Part shown: positions 23,833 through 31,824 of the stretch, one piece after another
Numbering within the stretch: the first letter of the stretch is position 1
How the letters are laid out: each line of letters begins with the position of its first letter
Source: Spirochaetaceae bacterium
GTDB taxonomy: Bacteria; Spirochaetota; Spirochaetia; SZUA-6; DRHE01
Direction: 5' to 3'
DNA: 62,191 nucleotides
NCBI GenBank assembly: GCA_020353535.1
Contig: CP070696.1
Span: 2,541,974 to 2,604,164, forward strand
Made by a program: the position numbers and the translations under genes
Notes under the pieces: generated by a model
Told to the model about the DNA's origin: nothing
Databases searched by the model: none
What the model saw: only the letters and a program-made list of their open reading frames with translations

Positions 23833-24697
23833 TTTGTAGAAATTCCCTCGAGGACTGTTGCGATACCTCGCAGTGTCCCTCCCCCAAGTGACCCAGAGTC
23901 CACAGCGCCTGTACCAGAGCAGAATAGTCCTCGGTATCTTTCAATTCCGCTTGAGAAACATCCACAACGCCGCCGCTGACATAAGCGTAGAAGAAGTCGA
24001 AGCCCACCGATCCCGTGTTGATGTGATCATCCTCCCCCGCACCGCTGTCCCCGAACACGTGATCGAAGTGAAAGGTCATCTCCACCTCGGTTGTCGATCC
24101 GGATTTGAGGAGGCCTTTGAGTTCCTCCCCGACATACCCCTCGCGGCCGTCGAAAATCATCTCTTCGTCCAAGCGGATCGTAAAGGGAACGTGCAGACCC
24201 TCCCGGTCGGCCGAACCGATCATGACGATGGAAGAGCCGGCGTACGGACCGTCAGAGGCCCGTCTCAGAGCAAAACGCAGGGACTGATAGTTGGCCGGGG
24301 GTACCCCTTCCGCGCTGCCGATGAAAACGGGATCGGCCTCTCCGCCTCCTTCGGCCAGATCCACCCAGTGGGCTCCCTCCAGTACAACCTGCCTATCCTT
24401 ATCGGGGACATAGGCGATGGGCGACAGGATGTTCACGTACAGCTTCTCGAAAGAGATACGCCAACCCTGCTTGTCCACGAAACCATGACGGACGAAATCC
24501 TCGCCGTTGGCTGTAAAGATGATGGAGCCCGAGGTTTCGTCGGGGGGGAGCTCTGACGCCGGAACAGCGGCAGCGGGAAGGTCAGGCGCGGTGTTTTCGA
24601 CTACACCGCGGATTTCATCACGCCCGCAGCCGCTCAATCCGGCCAGCAACGCTGCTAGAACAAAAACCACAGGTGCAACGATCGGCCGCCGCCTCAT
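23822..24697 (-). CDS. Lipoprotein of the Ni/Co uptake operon
   Basis: A 291-residue lipoprotein; the signal peptide ends with lipobox G-L-S-G-C at about residue 24. The body is a beta-rich domain with F-E-K-L-Y-V-N-I and a D-Y-S-A-L-V-Q-A-L-W-T-L-G-H-L helix near the end. A striking His/Asp segment H-F-D-H-V-F-G-D-S-G-A-G-E-D-D-H could bind metal. It resembles DUF4382-type domains only weakly, so no family is asserted. The ATG at 24697 has AAGGAGG 6 bases upstream, which rejects the frame start at 24772. It is the first gene of the ECF operon and is likely a metal-binding or receptor-linked component. Confidence 0.75.
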   Translation of the reverse strand: MRRRPIVAPVVFVLAALLAGLSGCGRDEIRGVVENTAPDLPAAAVPASELPPDETSGSIIFTANGEDFVRHGFVDKQGWRISFEKLYVNILSPIAYVPDKDRQVVLEGAHWVDLAEGGGEADPVFIGSAEGVPPANYQSLRFALRRASDGPYAGSSIVMIGSADREGLHVPFTIRLDEEMIFDGREGYVGEELKGLLKSGSTTEVEMTFHFDHVFGDSGAGEDDHINTGSVGFDFFYAYVSGGVVDVSQAELKDTEDYSALVQALWTLGHLGEGHCEVSQQSSREFLQNGS

Positions 24698-24726
24698 GAT
24701 AGGCCTCCTTGCGCGATTCCTCTTTA

Positions 24727-24764
24727 GTAACACGATTCTACAAAACGTAACACAGTTCTTTGAA
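24727..24764 (-). promoter_or_regulatory. Ni/Co operon promoter with repeated GTGTTAC
   Basis: On the minus strand TTCAAA (24764-24759), 18 bases, TAGAAT (24740-24735) makes a plausible promoter. Two identical heptamers GTGTTAC, at 24747-24753 and 24727-24733, flank the -10 with start-to-start spacing of 20 bases, close to two helical turns. They may be sites of a metal-responsive repressor. No riboswitch fold was recognised in this short leader. Confidence 0.4.
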
Positions 24765-24819
24765 GCAGTCAAGGGGGGCGACTAGTGTGCTGCCCGGAGG
24801 ATCCGGAGGATAATAAAGC

Positions 24820-26001
24820 TCAGGAACTCCGGTTCACCGCAGAACCACGCCGCCGCAGAATAATCAGAATAATCCCCAACAAGACCATGCTGCCGGCTAC
24901 CGCGGCGGTGAGAAAAGCGGGGAATACCTGAGGACCGACGGATTCGAAGAATTGGCCAATCAACCAGGGCAGGGCCATGGCACCGAGGGAACTACCGACC
25001 ATGAAGAATCCCGTAACTCCGCCTGTCATGTGCAGGTTCTCGCTGGCCAAGGTGATCGTGCCGGGAAACAGTCCGGCCAGGGATATTCCGTAGGCCGCGG
25101 TAGCGATCCAGGTTGCCCCAGTCGACTCGGGCCAGATCAGCAGCACAAGCAGGCTCAGCAGAGCACCGATCACACTGCCGGTAAGCTGGTCCTTGGCTTT
25201 CACCTTCAAGGCCAGGAAGATAGTGGCCAGCCGACCGAAGGTGAAGGCTCCCCAAAATGCAGAGGTCAGGTAGCCTGCCGATACTTCGTCGGCCAGCCTC
25301 CTGGTAAGAGCGTAGGTATAGATCCAGGCTCCGTAGGAACTCTCCGCAGCAACATGAAGGAACATGAAGACCGCGATCAACAGAGGCAGCAGAATCCGGC
25401 CTGCCGGTACGGAGGCTCCATGAGGAACCGCGGCTGCCTTCGGACTGGCTTGGGGAAGCAGAAGAAACGCAGTCGGCACGATCAGTGCGGCAATCAGCCA
25501 ATATCCAAGGCGAATGCCCCCGCTTCGCTGGATCACCTGCGCGAGTATAAGAGGAGAGATCAGGGCGCCGAGCCCGAAGAACAGGTGCAGGGCGTTCATC
25601 AGGGAACCGATCTTGGGCGGCTTCGTCCACACCAGCAGTATGTTTCCGCCCACATCAACGGTTCCCTCAGCTGCGCCCAGCAGAAAGAGGACGGCCACTA
25701 GAAGGCTTAGAAGCGGGATCACGGGGACCGCAACCATGCCCGCGGCCATGACCAGCAACATAGCCGCCATTAGCGGATTGCCGGCGACCCGGTCGTACAT
25801 CCGTCCTCCGGCGAACGATCCGATCAAATATCCCAATCTGTGGGCGATGAACAGGGAGCTGATCCCTCTCAAAGAGGTGCCCACGTTTCTGGCCAGATAG
25901 GGAAGAGCGGGACCAAGGGTGGCCGTGGTCATTCCCAGCACGACATAGGCAAGGAAGTAACCGCTGATAAGAAGAACCGTGGGTCTGATCTGTTTTTCCA
26001 C
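24820..26001 (-). CDS. MFS transporter
   Basis: A 393-residue major facilitator with 12 predicted helices. The loop between helices 2 and 3 is G-S-F-A-G-G-R-M-Y-D-R-V-A-G-N, the classic MFS signature. The start is GTG, with a weak ribosome binding site. It is the last gene of a tightly packed leftward operon with a cupin protein, an amidohydrolase and an SRPBCC membrane protein, so it probably moves the substrate or product of the amidohydrolase. It resembles fucose/sugar-type permeases (FucP-like) in general shape only. Confidence 0.88.
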   Translation of the reverse strand: MEKQIRPTVLLISGYFLAYVVLGMTTATLGPALPYLARNVGTSLRGISSLFIAHRLGYLIGSFAGGRMYDRVAGNPLMAAMLLVMAAGMVAVPVIPLLSLLVAVLFLLGAAEGTVDVGGNILLVWTKPPKIGSLMNALHLFFGLGALISPLILAQVIQRSGGIRLGYWLIAALIVPTAFLLLPQASPKAAAVPHGASVPAGRILLPLLIAVFMFLHVAAESSYGAWIYTYALTRRLADEVSAGYLTSAFWGAFTFGRLATIFLALKVKAKDQLTGSVIGALLSLLVLLIWPESTGATWIATAAYGISLAGLFPGTITLASENLHMTGGVTGFFMVGSSLGAMALPWLIGQFFESVGPQVFPAFLTAAVAGSMVLLGIILIILRRRGSAVNRSS

Positions 26002-26064
26002 TTTATGATGTTCCTTGCTTGTCCTTGATGCTCCGCTGGGGCTTGCGAAATATCTGCCTGGATC

Positions 26065-26400
26065 TCAGGGCAGAAAGTCTTCCCGAACGGGCGTGAAGGC
26101 GTCGGCCAGCCGCACCGAGGGGGTCAAGGTTTGGATGGCGTGGGGGACATTCGGCGGTATGGTCACCATGTCCCCGGCTTCCAGAGTTTGCTGCTCTTCC
26201 CCCAAATAGTAGATGACCTTCCCGCTGACGATGTAGGAGACCTGTTCATGGGGATGGGCGTGCAGGGGATCCGGCGATTCCGCCGGTCCGTCCTCAAAGT
26301 CGAAGATCACCATCATGAGACTGTCGGTGTGAACTGCAACCCTCTTCCTATCCTGACCAAAGACTTCAGCGTTCAACTCCCCACGTTTGTAAAAGGCCAT
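26065..26400 (-). CDS. Small cupin-domain protein
   Basis: A 111-residue single cupin barrel. Motif 1 reads H-A-H-P-H-E-Q-V-S-Y-I-V-S-G, giving His ligands and Glu replaced by Gln near the usual position; motif 2 reads G-D-M-V-T-I-P-P-N-V-P-H-A. It probably binds a divalent metal and a small ligand. The gene starts inside the 3' end of the amidohydrolase gene (28-base overlap) with AAGGAGG about 6 bases upstream, so the two are translationally linked. Sensor, isomerase and dioxygenase roles are all possible. Confidence 0.87.
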   Translation of the reverse strand: MAFYKRGELNAEVFGQDRKRVAVHTDSLMMVIFDFEDGPAESPDPLHAHPHEQVSYIVSGKVIYYLGEEQQTLEAGDMVTIPPNVPHAIQTLTPSVRLADAFTPVREDFLP

Positions 26401-27971
26401 ACGCCCTCCTTCTGGTAGACGATTTTCCCACCGACAATGGTCATCTGAACTCGGATATCCTTGATCGCCTCAGGTTCTATGCATAACGGATTCTCTGACA
26501 GCACCGTAAGGTCCGCCAGTTTCCCGGACGTGATCGAACCTTTTTGAGACTCCTGAAACTCGGCGTAGGCGCTGCCCAGGGTGTAGCAGCGCAGGGCTTC
26601 GGCGGCGCTGATCCGTTCCGGTCCCGACCGATTGACAGCATGGTGGATACCGAGCAGCGGGTTAAAGCTGGCCTCTCCGGGCATATCCGACCCGAAGGAC
26701 AGATGAACCCCCGCATCGAGTAGGGATCGGTAGGGATAGGCTCGGCGGGCGCGCTCCTCCCCCAGCAGATCAACGTCCTTCTCCGGTGTAGCCAGCGCCG
26801 AGGGCTGGGCTGATACCAGGATTCCCAGCTCCGCGAGTCTCGGGATATCGCGGGGATCGATCAACTGAGCGTGCTCGATGCGCAGCCGCAGATCCGCAAT
26901 CCCTTTGTACCGGCGGGAGAGTGTTTCCACAGTGTTGATCAGCTCGCGAGTGGTGCGGTCGCCGATGGCATGAAAGGCCGCCTGGCGCCGCTTTCTCACC
27001 GAACGGCTCAGATACCGTTGTATGTTCTCCGCAACACCGGTGGCTATTCCGTAGTTCTCGGGTGCCTCACCATCGGCGCCGGCATAGGGCTCGAGCAACC
27101 AGGCGGTTCGAGTGGAAAACGTTCCGTCCACGATGTGCTTCCACAGTCCCCTTCTCACCCAGAGATCGTCGAAGTGATGCAACCGCATGGCGGTTGCCAA
27201 AGCGGGCTTCATGCCGAAGAACCAGCAGGATACCCTGACCGGTAGCCGTCCATCCCTGCGATATCGGTTGAGCAGGCCTAAGGTGGCGGGATACCAGGTA
27301 TTGTCCTGCACCGAGGTGATTCCTGCTTTCGGCAGTTCCTCCAAGGCGTGTTCCAGCAACCCTCGTTGAAGGTCCTTACTCCTATACAACCTCGAGAACA
27401 GGGCCCGATGAATGGGAAGAGCTGCGGTATCCCGTAATATACCCGTGGGAACTCCCTGCCCGTCCCGCTGGATCTCACCTCCCTCCGGATCCGGCGTTTT
27501 AGGGCCAATGCGGTGCTTTTCAAGGACTCGAGAGTTCACCCAGGTTCCATGTCCGGAGAACTGGATGAGCACCACGGGATTCTCGGGAAAGGCCTCGTCC
27601 AGGATGCGGCGATGCGGGTCCGGACAGCTCGGATAATCCCAACCCGAAGCGTAGAGGATTTGTCCGGGTTGAGCATCTCCGCAGCTCTCTTTGAGAAACT
27701 CCACGATTTGCCGGGCATTCATGCCCCGCAGGTTGGGGCGAGAGAGGTGCTCTCCCAAGCCGATGAGGTGAAGGTGGTTGTCATTGAATCCGGGGATCAC
27801 GGTGCGACCCTGCAGATCAATCCGTTTTGCCGACGGGGAGCTTCGGACCTTCGCCGCCGCCTCATTGCCGACAAAAGTGATACGCTCGCCCTGGATGTGC
27901 ACCGCCTCGACCGAAGACCGATGCGGATCGAGTGTATGGATTACACCGTTGTACAGCAGCAACTCACTCAT
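26373..27971 (-). CDS. Amidohydrolase, YtcJ-like
   Basis: A 532-residue metal-dependent amidohydrolase of the type called YtcJ/exoenzyme-regulatory-like (amidohydrolase family 3). Ligands are seen in G-F-N-D-N-H-L-H (HxH motif), in A-I-G-D (with preceding His in F-H-A-I-G-D-R), in R-I-E-H-A-Q, and the final Asp in G-S-D-M-P-G. A small beta domain is formed by the N terminus (L-L-L-Y-N-G-V-I-H-T-L-D) and the C terminus (G-K-L-A-D-L-T-V-L-S). The start overlaps the stop of the SRPBCC gene by 8 bases. The substrate is unknown. Confidence 0.92.
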   Translation of the reverse strand: MSELLLYNGVIHTLDPHRSSVEAVHIQGERITFVGNEAAAKVRSSPSAKRIDLQGRTVIPGFNDNHLHLIGLGEHLSRPNLRGMNARQIVEFLKESCGDAQPGQILYASGWDYPSCPDPHRRILDEAFPENPVVLIQFSGHGTWVNSRVLEKHRIGPKTPDPEGGEIQRDGQGVPTGILRDTAALPIHRALFSRLYRSKDLQRGLLEHALEELPKAGITSVQDNTWYPATLGLLNRYRRDGRLPVRVSCWFFGMKPALATAMRLHHFDDLWVRRGLWKHIVDGTFSTRTAWLLEPYAGADGEAPENYGIATGVAENIQRYLSRSVRKRRQAAFHAIGDRTTRELINTVETLSRRYKGIADLRLRIEHAQLIDPRDIPRLAELGILVSAQPSALATPEKDVDLLGEERARRAYPYRSLLDAGVHLSFGSDMPGEASFNPLLGIHHAVNRSGPERISAAEALRCYTLGSAYAEFQESQKGSITSGKLADLTVLSENPLCIEPEAIKDIRVQMTIVGGKIVYQKEGVWPFTNVGS

Positions 27972-28890
27972 GGTGCTCCAGCCGGTCCTCCAGTTTTTCT
28001 GACAAAGCTACGGCTGCTCTCGGTTTCCGGCGCCAGACCCAGTACAGTCCGCCGATCAGGATCAAGTCGACTAGGACCCGCAGCCAGACCACCGGCTGGC
28101 CGAAGGTAAAGCAGAGCAGGGCAAGCACAGAGGCGATACCCACCACTAACGGCTGCCACCACCTCCTCCGTCGCACGTACGAAACAGCGGCGAAGATACC
28201 GGTGGCCAGGGCCAGAAGCCAGACCGCAATCTCCAGCGGCTGCACGTAGGGCGCTTCGATTCGTCCCTCCCCCCGATCCTTGATGCCCTGCATCATCTTT
28301 CGTGCCATCACGAAGCTGCCGGTAGTCATTATGAATCCTACCAGGGCGTTGCCATCCAGCTCTCCCGGCGGTTGGATACGGAAGCGGGAGATCAGCCGGG
28401 TGCGGTCAGGGCCTTCCGGAAACACTGCCCAGATCCAGGTCCAGCCCAGCGGGAACTCAGGGTCTGCGCTTCCCAACAGCCAGCTTCCCTCCTCCAGGGC
28501 GTAGACATTGAGCATTCCCCCTTCGATCAATTGATCACCCACCCGGGGATTCTGCAGCTGGGGGATGATACGGTCGGCATTGACGTACATCCGTTCCCCG
28601 GCGATTAGGTTCTCGATGAAGGTGTAGCTGTAAAAGGCTCCACGTACATCTCCGATCTGGGCGATCCAGGGCCATACGCTTTCCGGCGGGACTTCGATGC
28701 CGATCCCGTGGGTCATCATTACCGCCGGATCGGAGAGCAGTTCATCCCCCGGCAAGGTGCGGGCGGTCTCTTCCTCTGTGGCTCCCCAGGTTGGAATCCA
28801 GGGGAGAATAATGGAAAACGCCGCCACCAGAAAAACGGTCAAGCCCGCCAGGGCGGCAAACAACCGAATCAGTTTTGCACCTCTAGTCAT
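27964..28890 (-). CDS. SRPBCC-like membrane protein
   Basis: A 308-residue protein. After an N-terminal helix comes a soluble domain of about 160 residues resembling the SRPBCC/START fold (I-E-V-P-P-E-S-V-W-P-W-I-A-Q-I-G, then G-W-T-W-I-W-A-V-F-P). Three C-terminal helices and a basic/acidic tail follow. The ATG at 28890 has GGAG about 8 bases upstream and sits right after a good promoter, so the frame start at 28920 is rejected. It is the first gene of the amidohydrolase operon; a lipid or hydrophobic-ligand binding role is inferred from the fold. Confidence 0.8.
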   Translation of the reverse strand: MTRGAKLIRLFAALAGLTVFLVAAFSIILPWIPTWGATEEETARTLPGDELLSDPAVMMTHGIGIEVPPESVWPWIAQIGDVRGAFYSYTFIENLIAGERMYVNADRIIPQLQNPRVGDQLIEGGMLNVYALEEGSWLLGSADPEFPLGWTWIWAVFPEGPDRTRLISRFRIQPPGELDGNALVGFIMTTGSFVMARKMMQGIKDRGEGRIEAPYVQPLEIAVWLLALATGIFAAVSYVRRRRWWQPLVVGIASVLALLCFTFGQPVVWLRVLVDLILIGGLYWVWRRKPRAAVALSEKLEDRLEHHE

Positions 28891-28911
28891 CAGGGAACTC
28901 CTGTGCAACTC

Positions 28912-28938
28912 TTTATACAAACGCGGCGAAATTGTAAA
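28912..28938 (-). promoter_or_regulatory. Promoter of SRPBCC-amidohydrolase operon
   Basis: On the minus strand TTTACA, 15 bases, TATAAA. The spacer is short but both boxes match well. Expected start is about 15 bases before the ATG at 28890. Confidence 0.45.
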
Positions 28939-29039
28939 GCCGGCTTTGCTGAAAAAGTGTCTACTCCGACCTGATCATTTTGCGATAGTTTCAATAACGT
29001 TGTGCTATATATTGAAGCGAGAATTAGCTGAAATTCTGT

Positions 29040-29068
29040 TTGAAAATTCGCTTGGGCTGGGGTAGAAT
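29040..29068 (+). promoter_or_regulatory. Strong sigma-70-type promoter for zinc-ribbon gene
   Basis: TTGAAA, 17 bases, TAGAAT: each box is one base from consensus with ideal spacing. Transcription would start near 29075, about 25 bases before the ATG at 29101. Confidence 0.7.
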
Positions 29069-29100
29069 TGAAGCAACATCAAAACTCAGGGGAGGGATGC

Positions 29101-29253
29101 ATGGCTGACTACGAAGCCTATTGTGTCAAGTGCAAAGCAAAACGCATGATGAAGGACGCGCAGGTCGTCACCAACAAGCAGGGTCGCCGCCAGGCCAAAG
29201 GTATCTGCCCGAAGTGCGGCACCAAGATGAATCTGTTTCTGAAATCACAGTAA
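29101..29253 (+). CDS. Small zinc-ribbon protein, DUF5679
   Basis: A 50-residue protein with two CxxC knuckles: C-V-K-C at residues 7-10 and C-P-K-C at about 37-40, the latter in G-I-C-P-K-C-G-T-K-M. The sequence between them is basic. It matches the DUF5679 family of short zinc ribbons of unknown function. The ATG has a GGGGAGG site a few bases upstream; the earlier in-frame codon at 29068 overlaps the -10 box and is rejected. A strong promoter suggests high expression; a ribosome- or RNA-associated role is a guess. Confidence 0.88.
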   Translation: MADYEAYCVKCKAKRMMKDAQVVTNKQGRRQAKGICPKCGTKMNLFLKSQ

Positions 29254-29410
29254 CACTTTAGCACACGGGGCGAAAGTCCTCGTCCCCCCTTCAGAAAAAG
29301 GGCAATGGGCAGTCCGATCTGAAGGGAACATATTTTTCTCACCTCCTCGTGGTCTTGAAGGGTAAATAGCGCTTGCAGAGAGATTTTCCCATCATCGAGA
29401 CGTGGGTGGA

Positions 29411-30490
29411 TCAACCCCAAAGGCGGTGGATCAGAGCGTGAAGCTGCCGGCGAAAATCCTCGAAGACGGATAGGTGTTGTTTTCCGCCCAGATGAATTCG
29501 ATTGGTCAACATTACACTAATCAGTTTGCCCGCCGGCTCTATCCATACGCTTGTTCCGGCGGCTCCTGTGTGGCCATATGACTGATCGCTGTACAGCGGA
29601 CCAACCGGAGAATCTTCGTCTTGAATAAAAAATCCGATGGATCGTTTTCCACCGAGGCCTGCGGTCAGGCAGGTGCGCATCAATTTAACCTGATTCGGCG
29701 AGAGCAGTCGATAGCCGTTTACAACACCGTTGCTTTCAAACAGGGAGGCCATCTGCAACACGCTGGCGGCAGTGGCGAACAGCCCGGCGTTGCCTCCTTC
29801 TCCGCCCAGACAGTAGGAGTTCCTGTCATGAACCTGCCCGCGAATCCAGCGCTTCCTCCAGGGGCAGTATTCGGTCGCGGCGATCCGGCCCCACAGCACG
29901 ACGGGAGGGTTGAAAAACGTGTCAGCCAGACCACAGGGGGCCGCCACGAGCTGGGCGAACAGCTCCTGCAGGCGAGCCCCTGTCACTCTTCGGAGAAACT
30001 GACCGAGCAGCAAATAACCGGTTTGACTGAAAGCCACCTGCTTTCCCGGGGGATCTGTGGGTTTCACCGAAAACAAAAGCTGAACAGCTCGGTCGTAGTC
30101 GATGCTGCGGGAATCCGGAAACTCCCTGGACAGATCCGGCTGCAGCGGTAGTCCGGCGGTATGCAGGAGCAGCTGTCCCAGCGTGATATCCTTGCTCTCC
30201 TTCGCGATATCGGGTACAAAGCTGCCGATTGTCTCACCAACACCGATCTTCTCCTGTCCCATAATCATCACGCACAGCAAGGCGGTGGCAAGGGGCTGGG
30301 TAATTTCGGACAGATCGAAAATCGTATCCTCCGCCATGATCTCCGATTCCGGCTCAAGCTGTTGCGATCCCCTCACACGGGAGAAAACAATCTTGCCTTG
30401 CTTGGAAACCAGAAGAACGATCCCGGGAATAAGGCTCTGCTCGATTGCCCCTTCGATCAGGGACTCGATGTTGTCGGATCTCGTTTCCAT
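29411..30490 (-). CDS. Beta-lactamase-fold protein lacking catalytic residues
   Basis: A 359-residue serine beta-lactamase/PBP4*-like domain. The region aligned with the S-x-x-K motif reads F-D-L-S-E-I-T-Q-P-L-A-T-A: the usual nucleophile Ser is Glu and the Lys is Gln. The Y-x-N motif reads F-S-Q-T-G-Y. The third motif (H-T-G) is kept in G-H-T-G-A-A-G-T. The rest of the fold, including L-L-L-H-T-A-G-L and G-G-E-G-G-N-A-G-L-F-A-T, is well preserved, so this is a pseudoenzyme and not a decayed gene. The ATG at 30490 begins a typical N terminus; the open frame runs further upstream without protein-like sequence. UbiA is encoded just upstream. Confidence 0.85.
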   Translation of the reverse strand: METRSDNIESLIEGAIEQSLIPGIVLLVSKQGKIVFSRVRGSQQLEPESEIMAEDTIFDLSEITQPLATALLCVMIMGQEKIGVGETIGSFVPDIAKESKDITLGQLLLHTAGLPLQPDLSREFPDSRSIDYDRAVQLLFSVKPTDPPGKQVAFSQTGYLLLGQFLRRVTGARLQELFAQLVAAPCGLADTFFNPPVVLWGRIAATEYCPWRKRWIRGQVHDRNSYCLGGEGGNAGLFATAASVLQMASLFESNGVVNGYRLLSPNQVKLMRTCLTAGLGGKRSIGFFIQDEDSPVGPLYSDQSYGHTGAAGTSVWIEPAGKLISVMLTNRIHLGGKQHLSVFEDFRRQLHALIHRLWG

Positions 30491-30633
30491 GGTGGCCTTG
30501 GGAGGACGGACGCGTCTATACGATTGTCGATCCCCCTTGGATCCACTGTATTCGATTATTGCCGGGATTTCAAATTCCAAAGAAGCAGAGTCTGAGGAAT
30601 AGAGATTGAACGATCGTGAATGTAGAAAAACAG

Positions 30634-31647
30634 TCAGATTTGCGACAGAGCCAGGTTGACGATCAATCCCAGAATATAGAAGCCCCCGGCGTGACGGTTG
30701 AAGTACATTGCCCAACCCACGTACCACAGCGGCCATACGGGCCAGCCCTCCGGTGGTAAGGAGGGCCGGGGTGCACCGAAGTGCTTCCAGGTTTTTACGA
30801 GTCGGAACAGGGCGAGAAGGCTCAGGAGAACACCCGGGCCCACGATGCGGGTCACCACCAAGGCGGCGATGAGAACGTAGAACAGAACGAAGAGAATCCT
30901 TGTCAAGGTTCGGGAGCCCCTCTCGCCGAGAAGCACGGGAAGGGAGCGGAGGCTCGCGGCCCGGTCCGCCTCGAGCTTGTCGATGTGCTTTCCCACCAGT
31001 ACCGTGGCGACGATCAAGCCGTAGGGAAGGGCATGCAGCAAATAGACCGGATCCCAGCGTCCGGAAGCCACGTAGGCGGTACCGGCGATCATCAGAGGAC
31101 CCCAAACGATCAACGAGGCCAGTTCGCCAAGGGCGAAGCGCTTGAGAAATCCGGTGTAGGTAAGACTGAGCACCAGGCCGGAGAGAGCAAACACCAGTAC
31201 GGGCCAGCCGCGGGCGAAGGCCAGGGTCACCATAATCGCCGCGTCCAAGGCTAAAAGTATCAAAACGGCCTGAATCAATCCTCTGGAGGTTGTCAATCCG
31301 CCAAGCAGGGGATGCACGCTGTACTGCACCCTCGGGTAATTCGCGGTATCCACCCCCCTGCGGCTATCCGTCCAATCGTTGAGCATGTTGTTCGAAGCAT
31401 GAGCGAGTAACAGACCTGCGGCGCTGAGCAGGGCGTAGCCCCAGTGAATCGCTCCGTCCTGAAGAGCCACCAGCACGCCGATAACCGCAGAGGTGAGGGT
31501 CATGGTAAGCACGCAGGAGCGGGATATCACCAGCCAGCGGCTTAACGCGTCGGAGCGCTCCACAGCCGGGACGTTACAGCCCCGAAGCGCCGCCATCCAT
31601 CGACTTGGGTACTCGAGCAACCTTGAGTTTCGCTTTGTCTGTTCCAC
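30634..31647 (-). CDS. UbiA-family prenyltransferase
   Basis: A 337-residue membrane prenyltransferase with about nine helices. The first aspartate-rich motif is N-N-M-L-N-D-W-T-D-S-R-R-G-V-D and the second lies in K-H-I-D-K-L-E-A-D, which bind the Mg-diphosphate of the prenyl donor. It is closest in style to MenA/UbiA proteins making quinones or other aromatic prenyl products. The GTG at 31647 has GAGG about 7 bases upstream; the open frame to 31779 has no protein-like features. No other quinone genes are adjacent, so the acceptor is not assigned. Confidence 0.87.
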   Translation of the reverse strand: MEQTKRNSRLLEYPSRWMAALRGCNVPAVERSDALSRWLVISRSCVLTMTLTSAVIGVLVALQDGAIHWGYALLSAAGLLLAHASNNMLNDWTDSRRGVDTANYPRVQYSVHPLLGGLTTSRGLIQAVLILLALDAAIMVTLAFARGWPVLVFALSGLVLSLTYTGFLKRFALGELASLIVWGPLMIAGTAYVASGRWDPVYLLHALPYGLIVATVLVGKHIDKLEADRAASLRSLPVLLGERGSRTLTRILFVLFYVLIAALVVTRIVGPGVLLSLLALFRLVKTWKHFGAPRPSLPPEGWPVWPLWYVGWAMYFNRHAGGFYILGLIVNLALSQI

Positions 31648-31793
31648 GGTCGTTCCTCGATTTGGGAATTGAGGGTCAGGTGTAACCCTACCGGACAACT
31701 CAGCCAAAGGTAATGAAAATCGTTCCGCCGAACAAGCTTTCAGCCGGGCTCTGACCGAGGGAACGGCAGGGGGAAACATCCGGGGCGATCTTT

Positions 31794-31824
31794 GCTAGCG
31801 TAGCCGAGGACGGGGAACGCTAGC
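31794..31824. terminator. Hairpin at the 3' end of the AKR gene
   Basis: A perfect 8-bp inverted repeat GCTAGCGT / ACGCTAGC with a 15-base loop spans the stop codon of the leftward aldo/keto reductase. There is no T-run, so it may mark or protect an mRNA end and is not a classic terminator. Confidence 0.35.
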
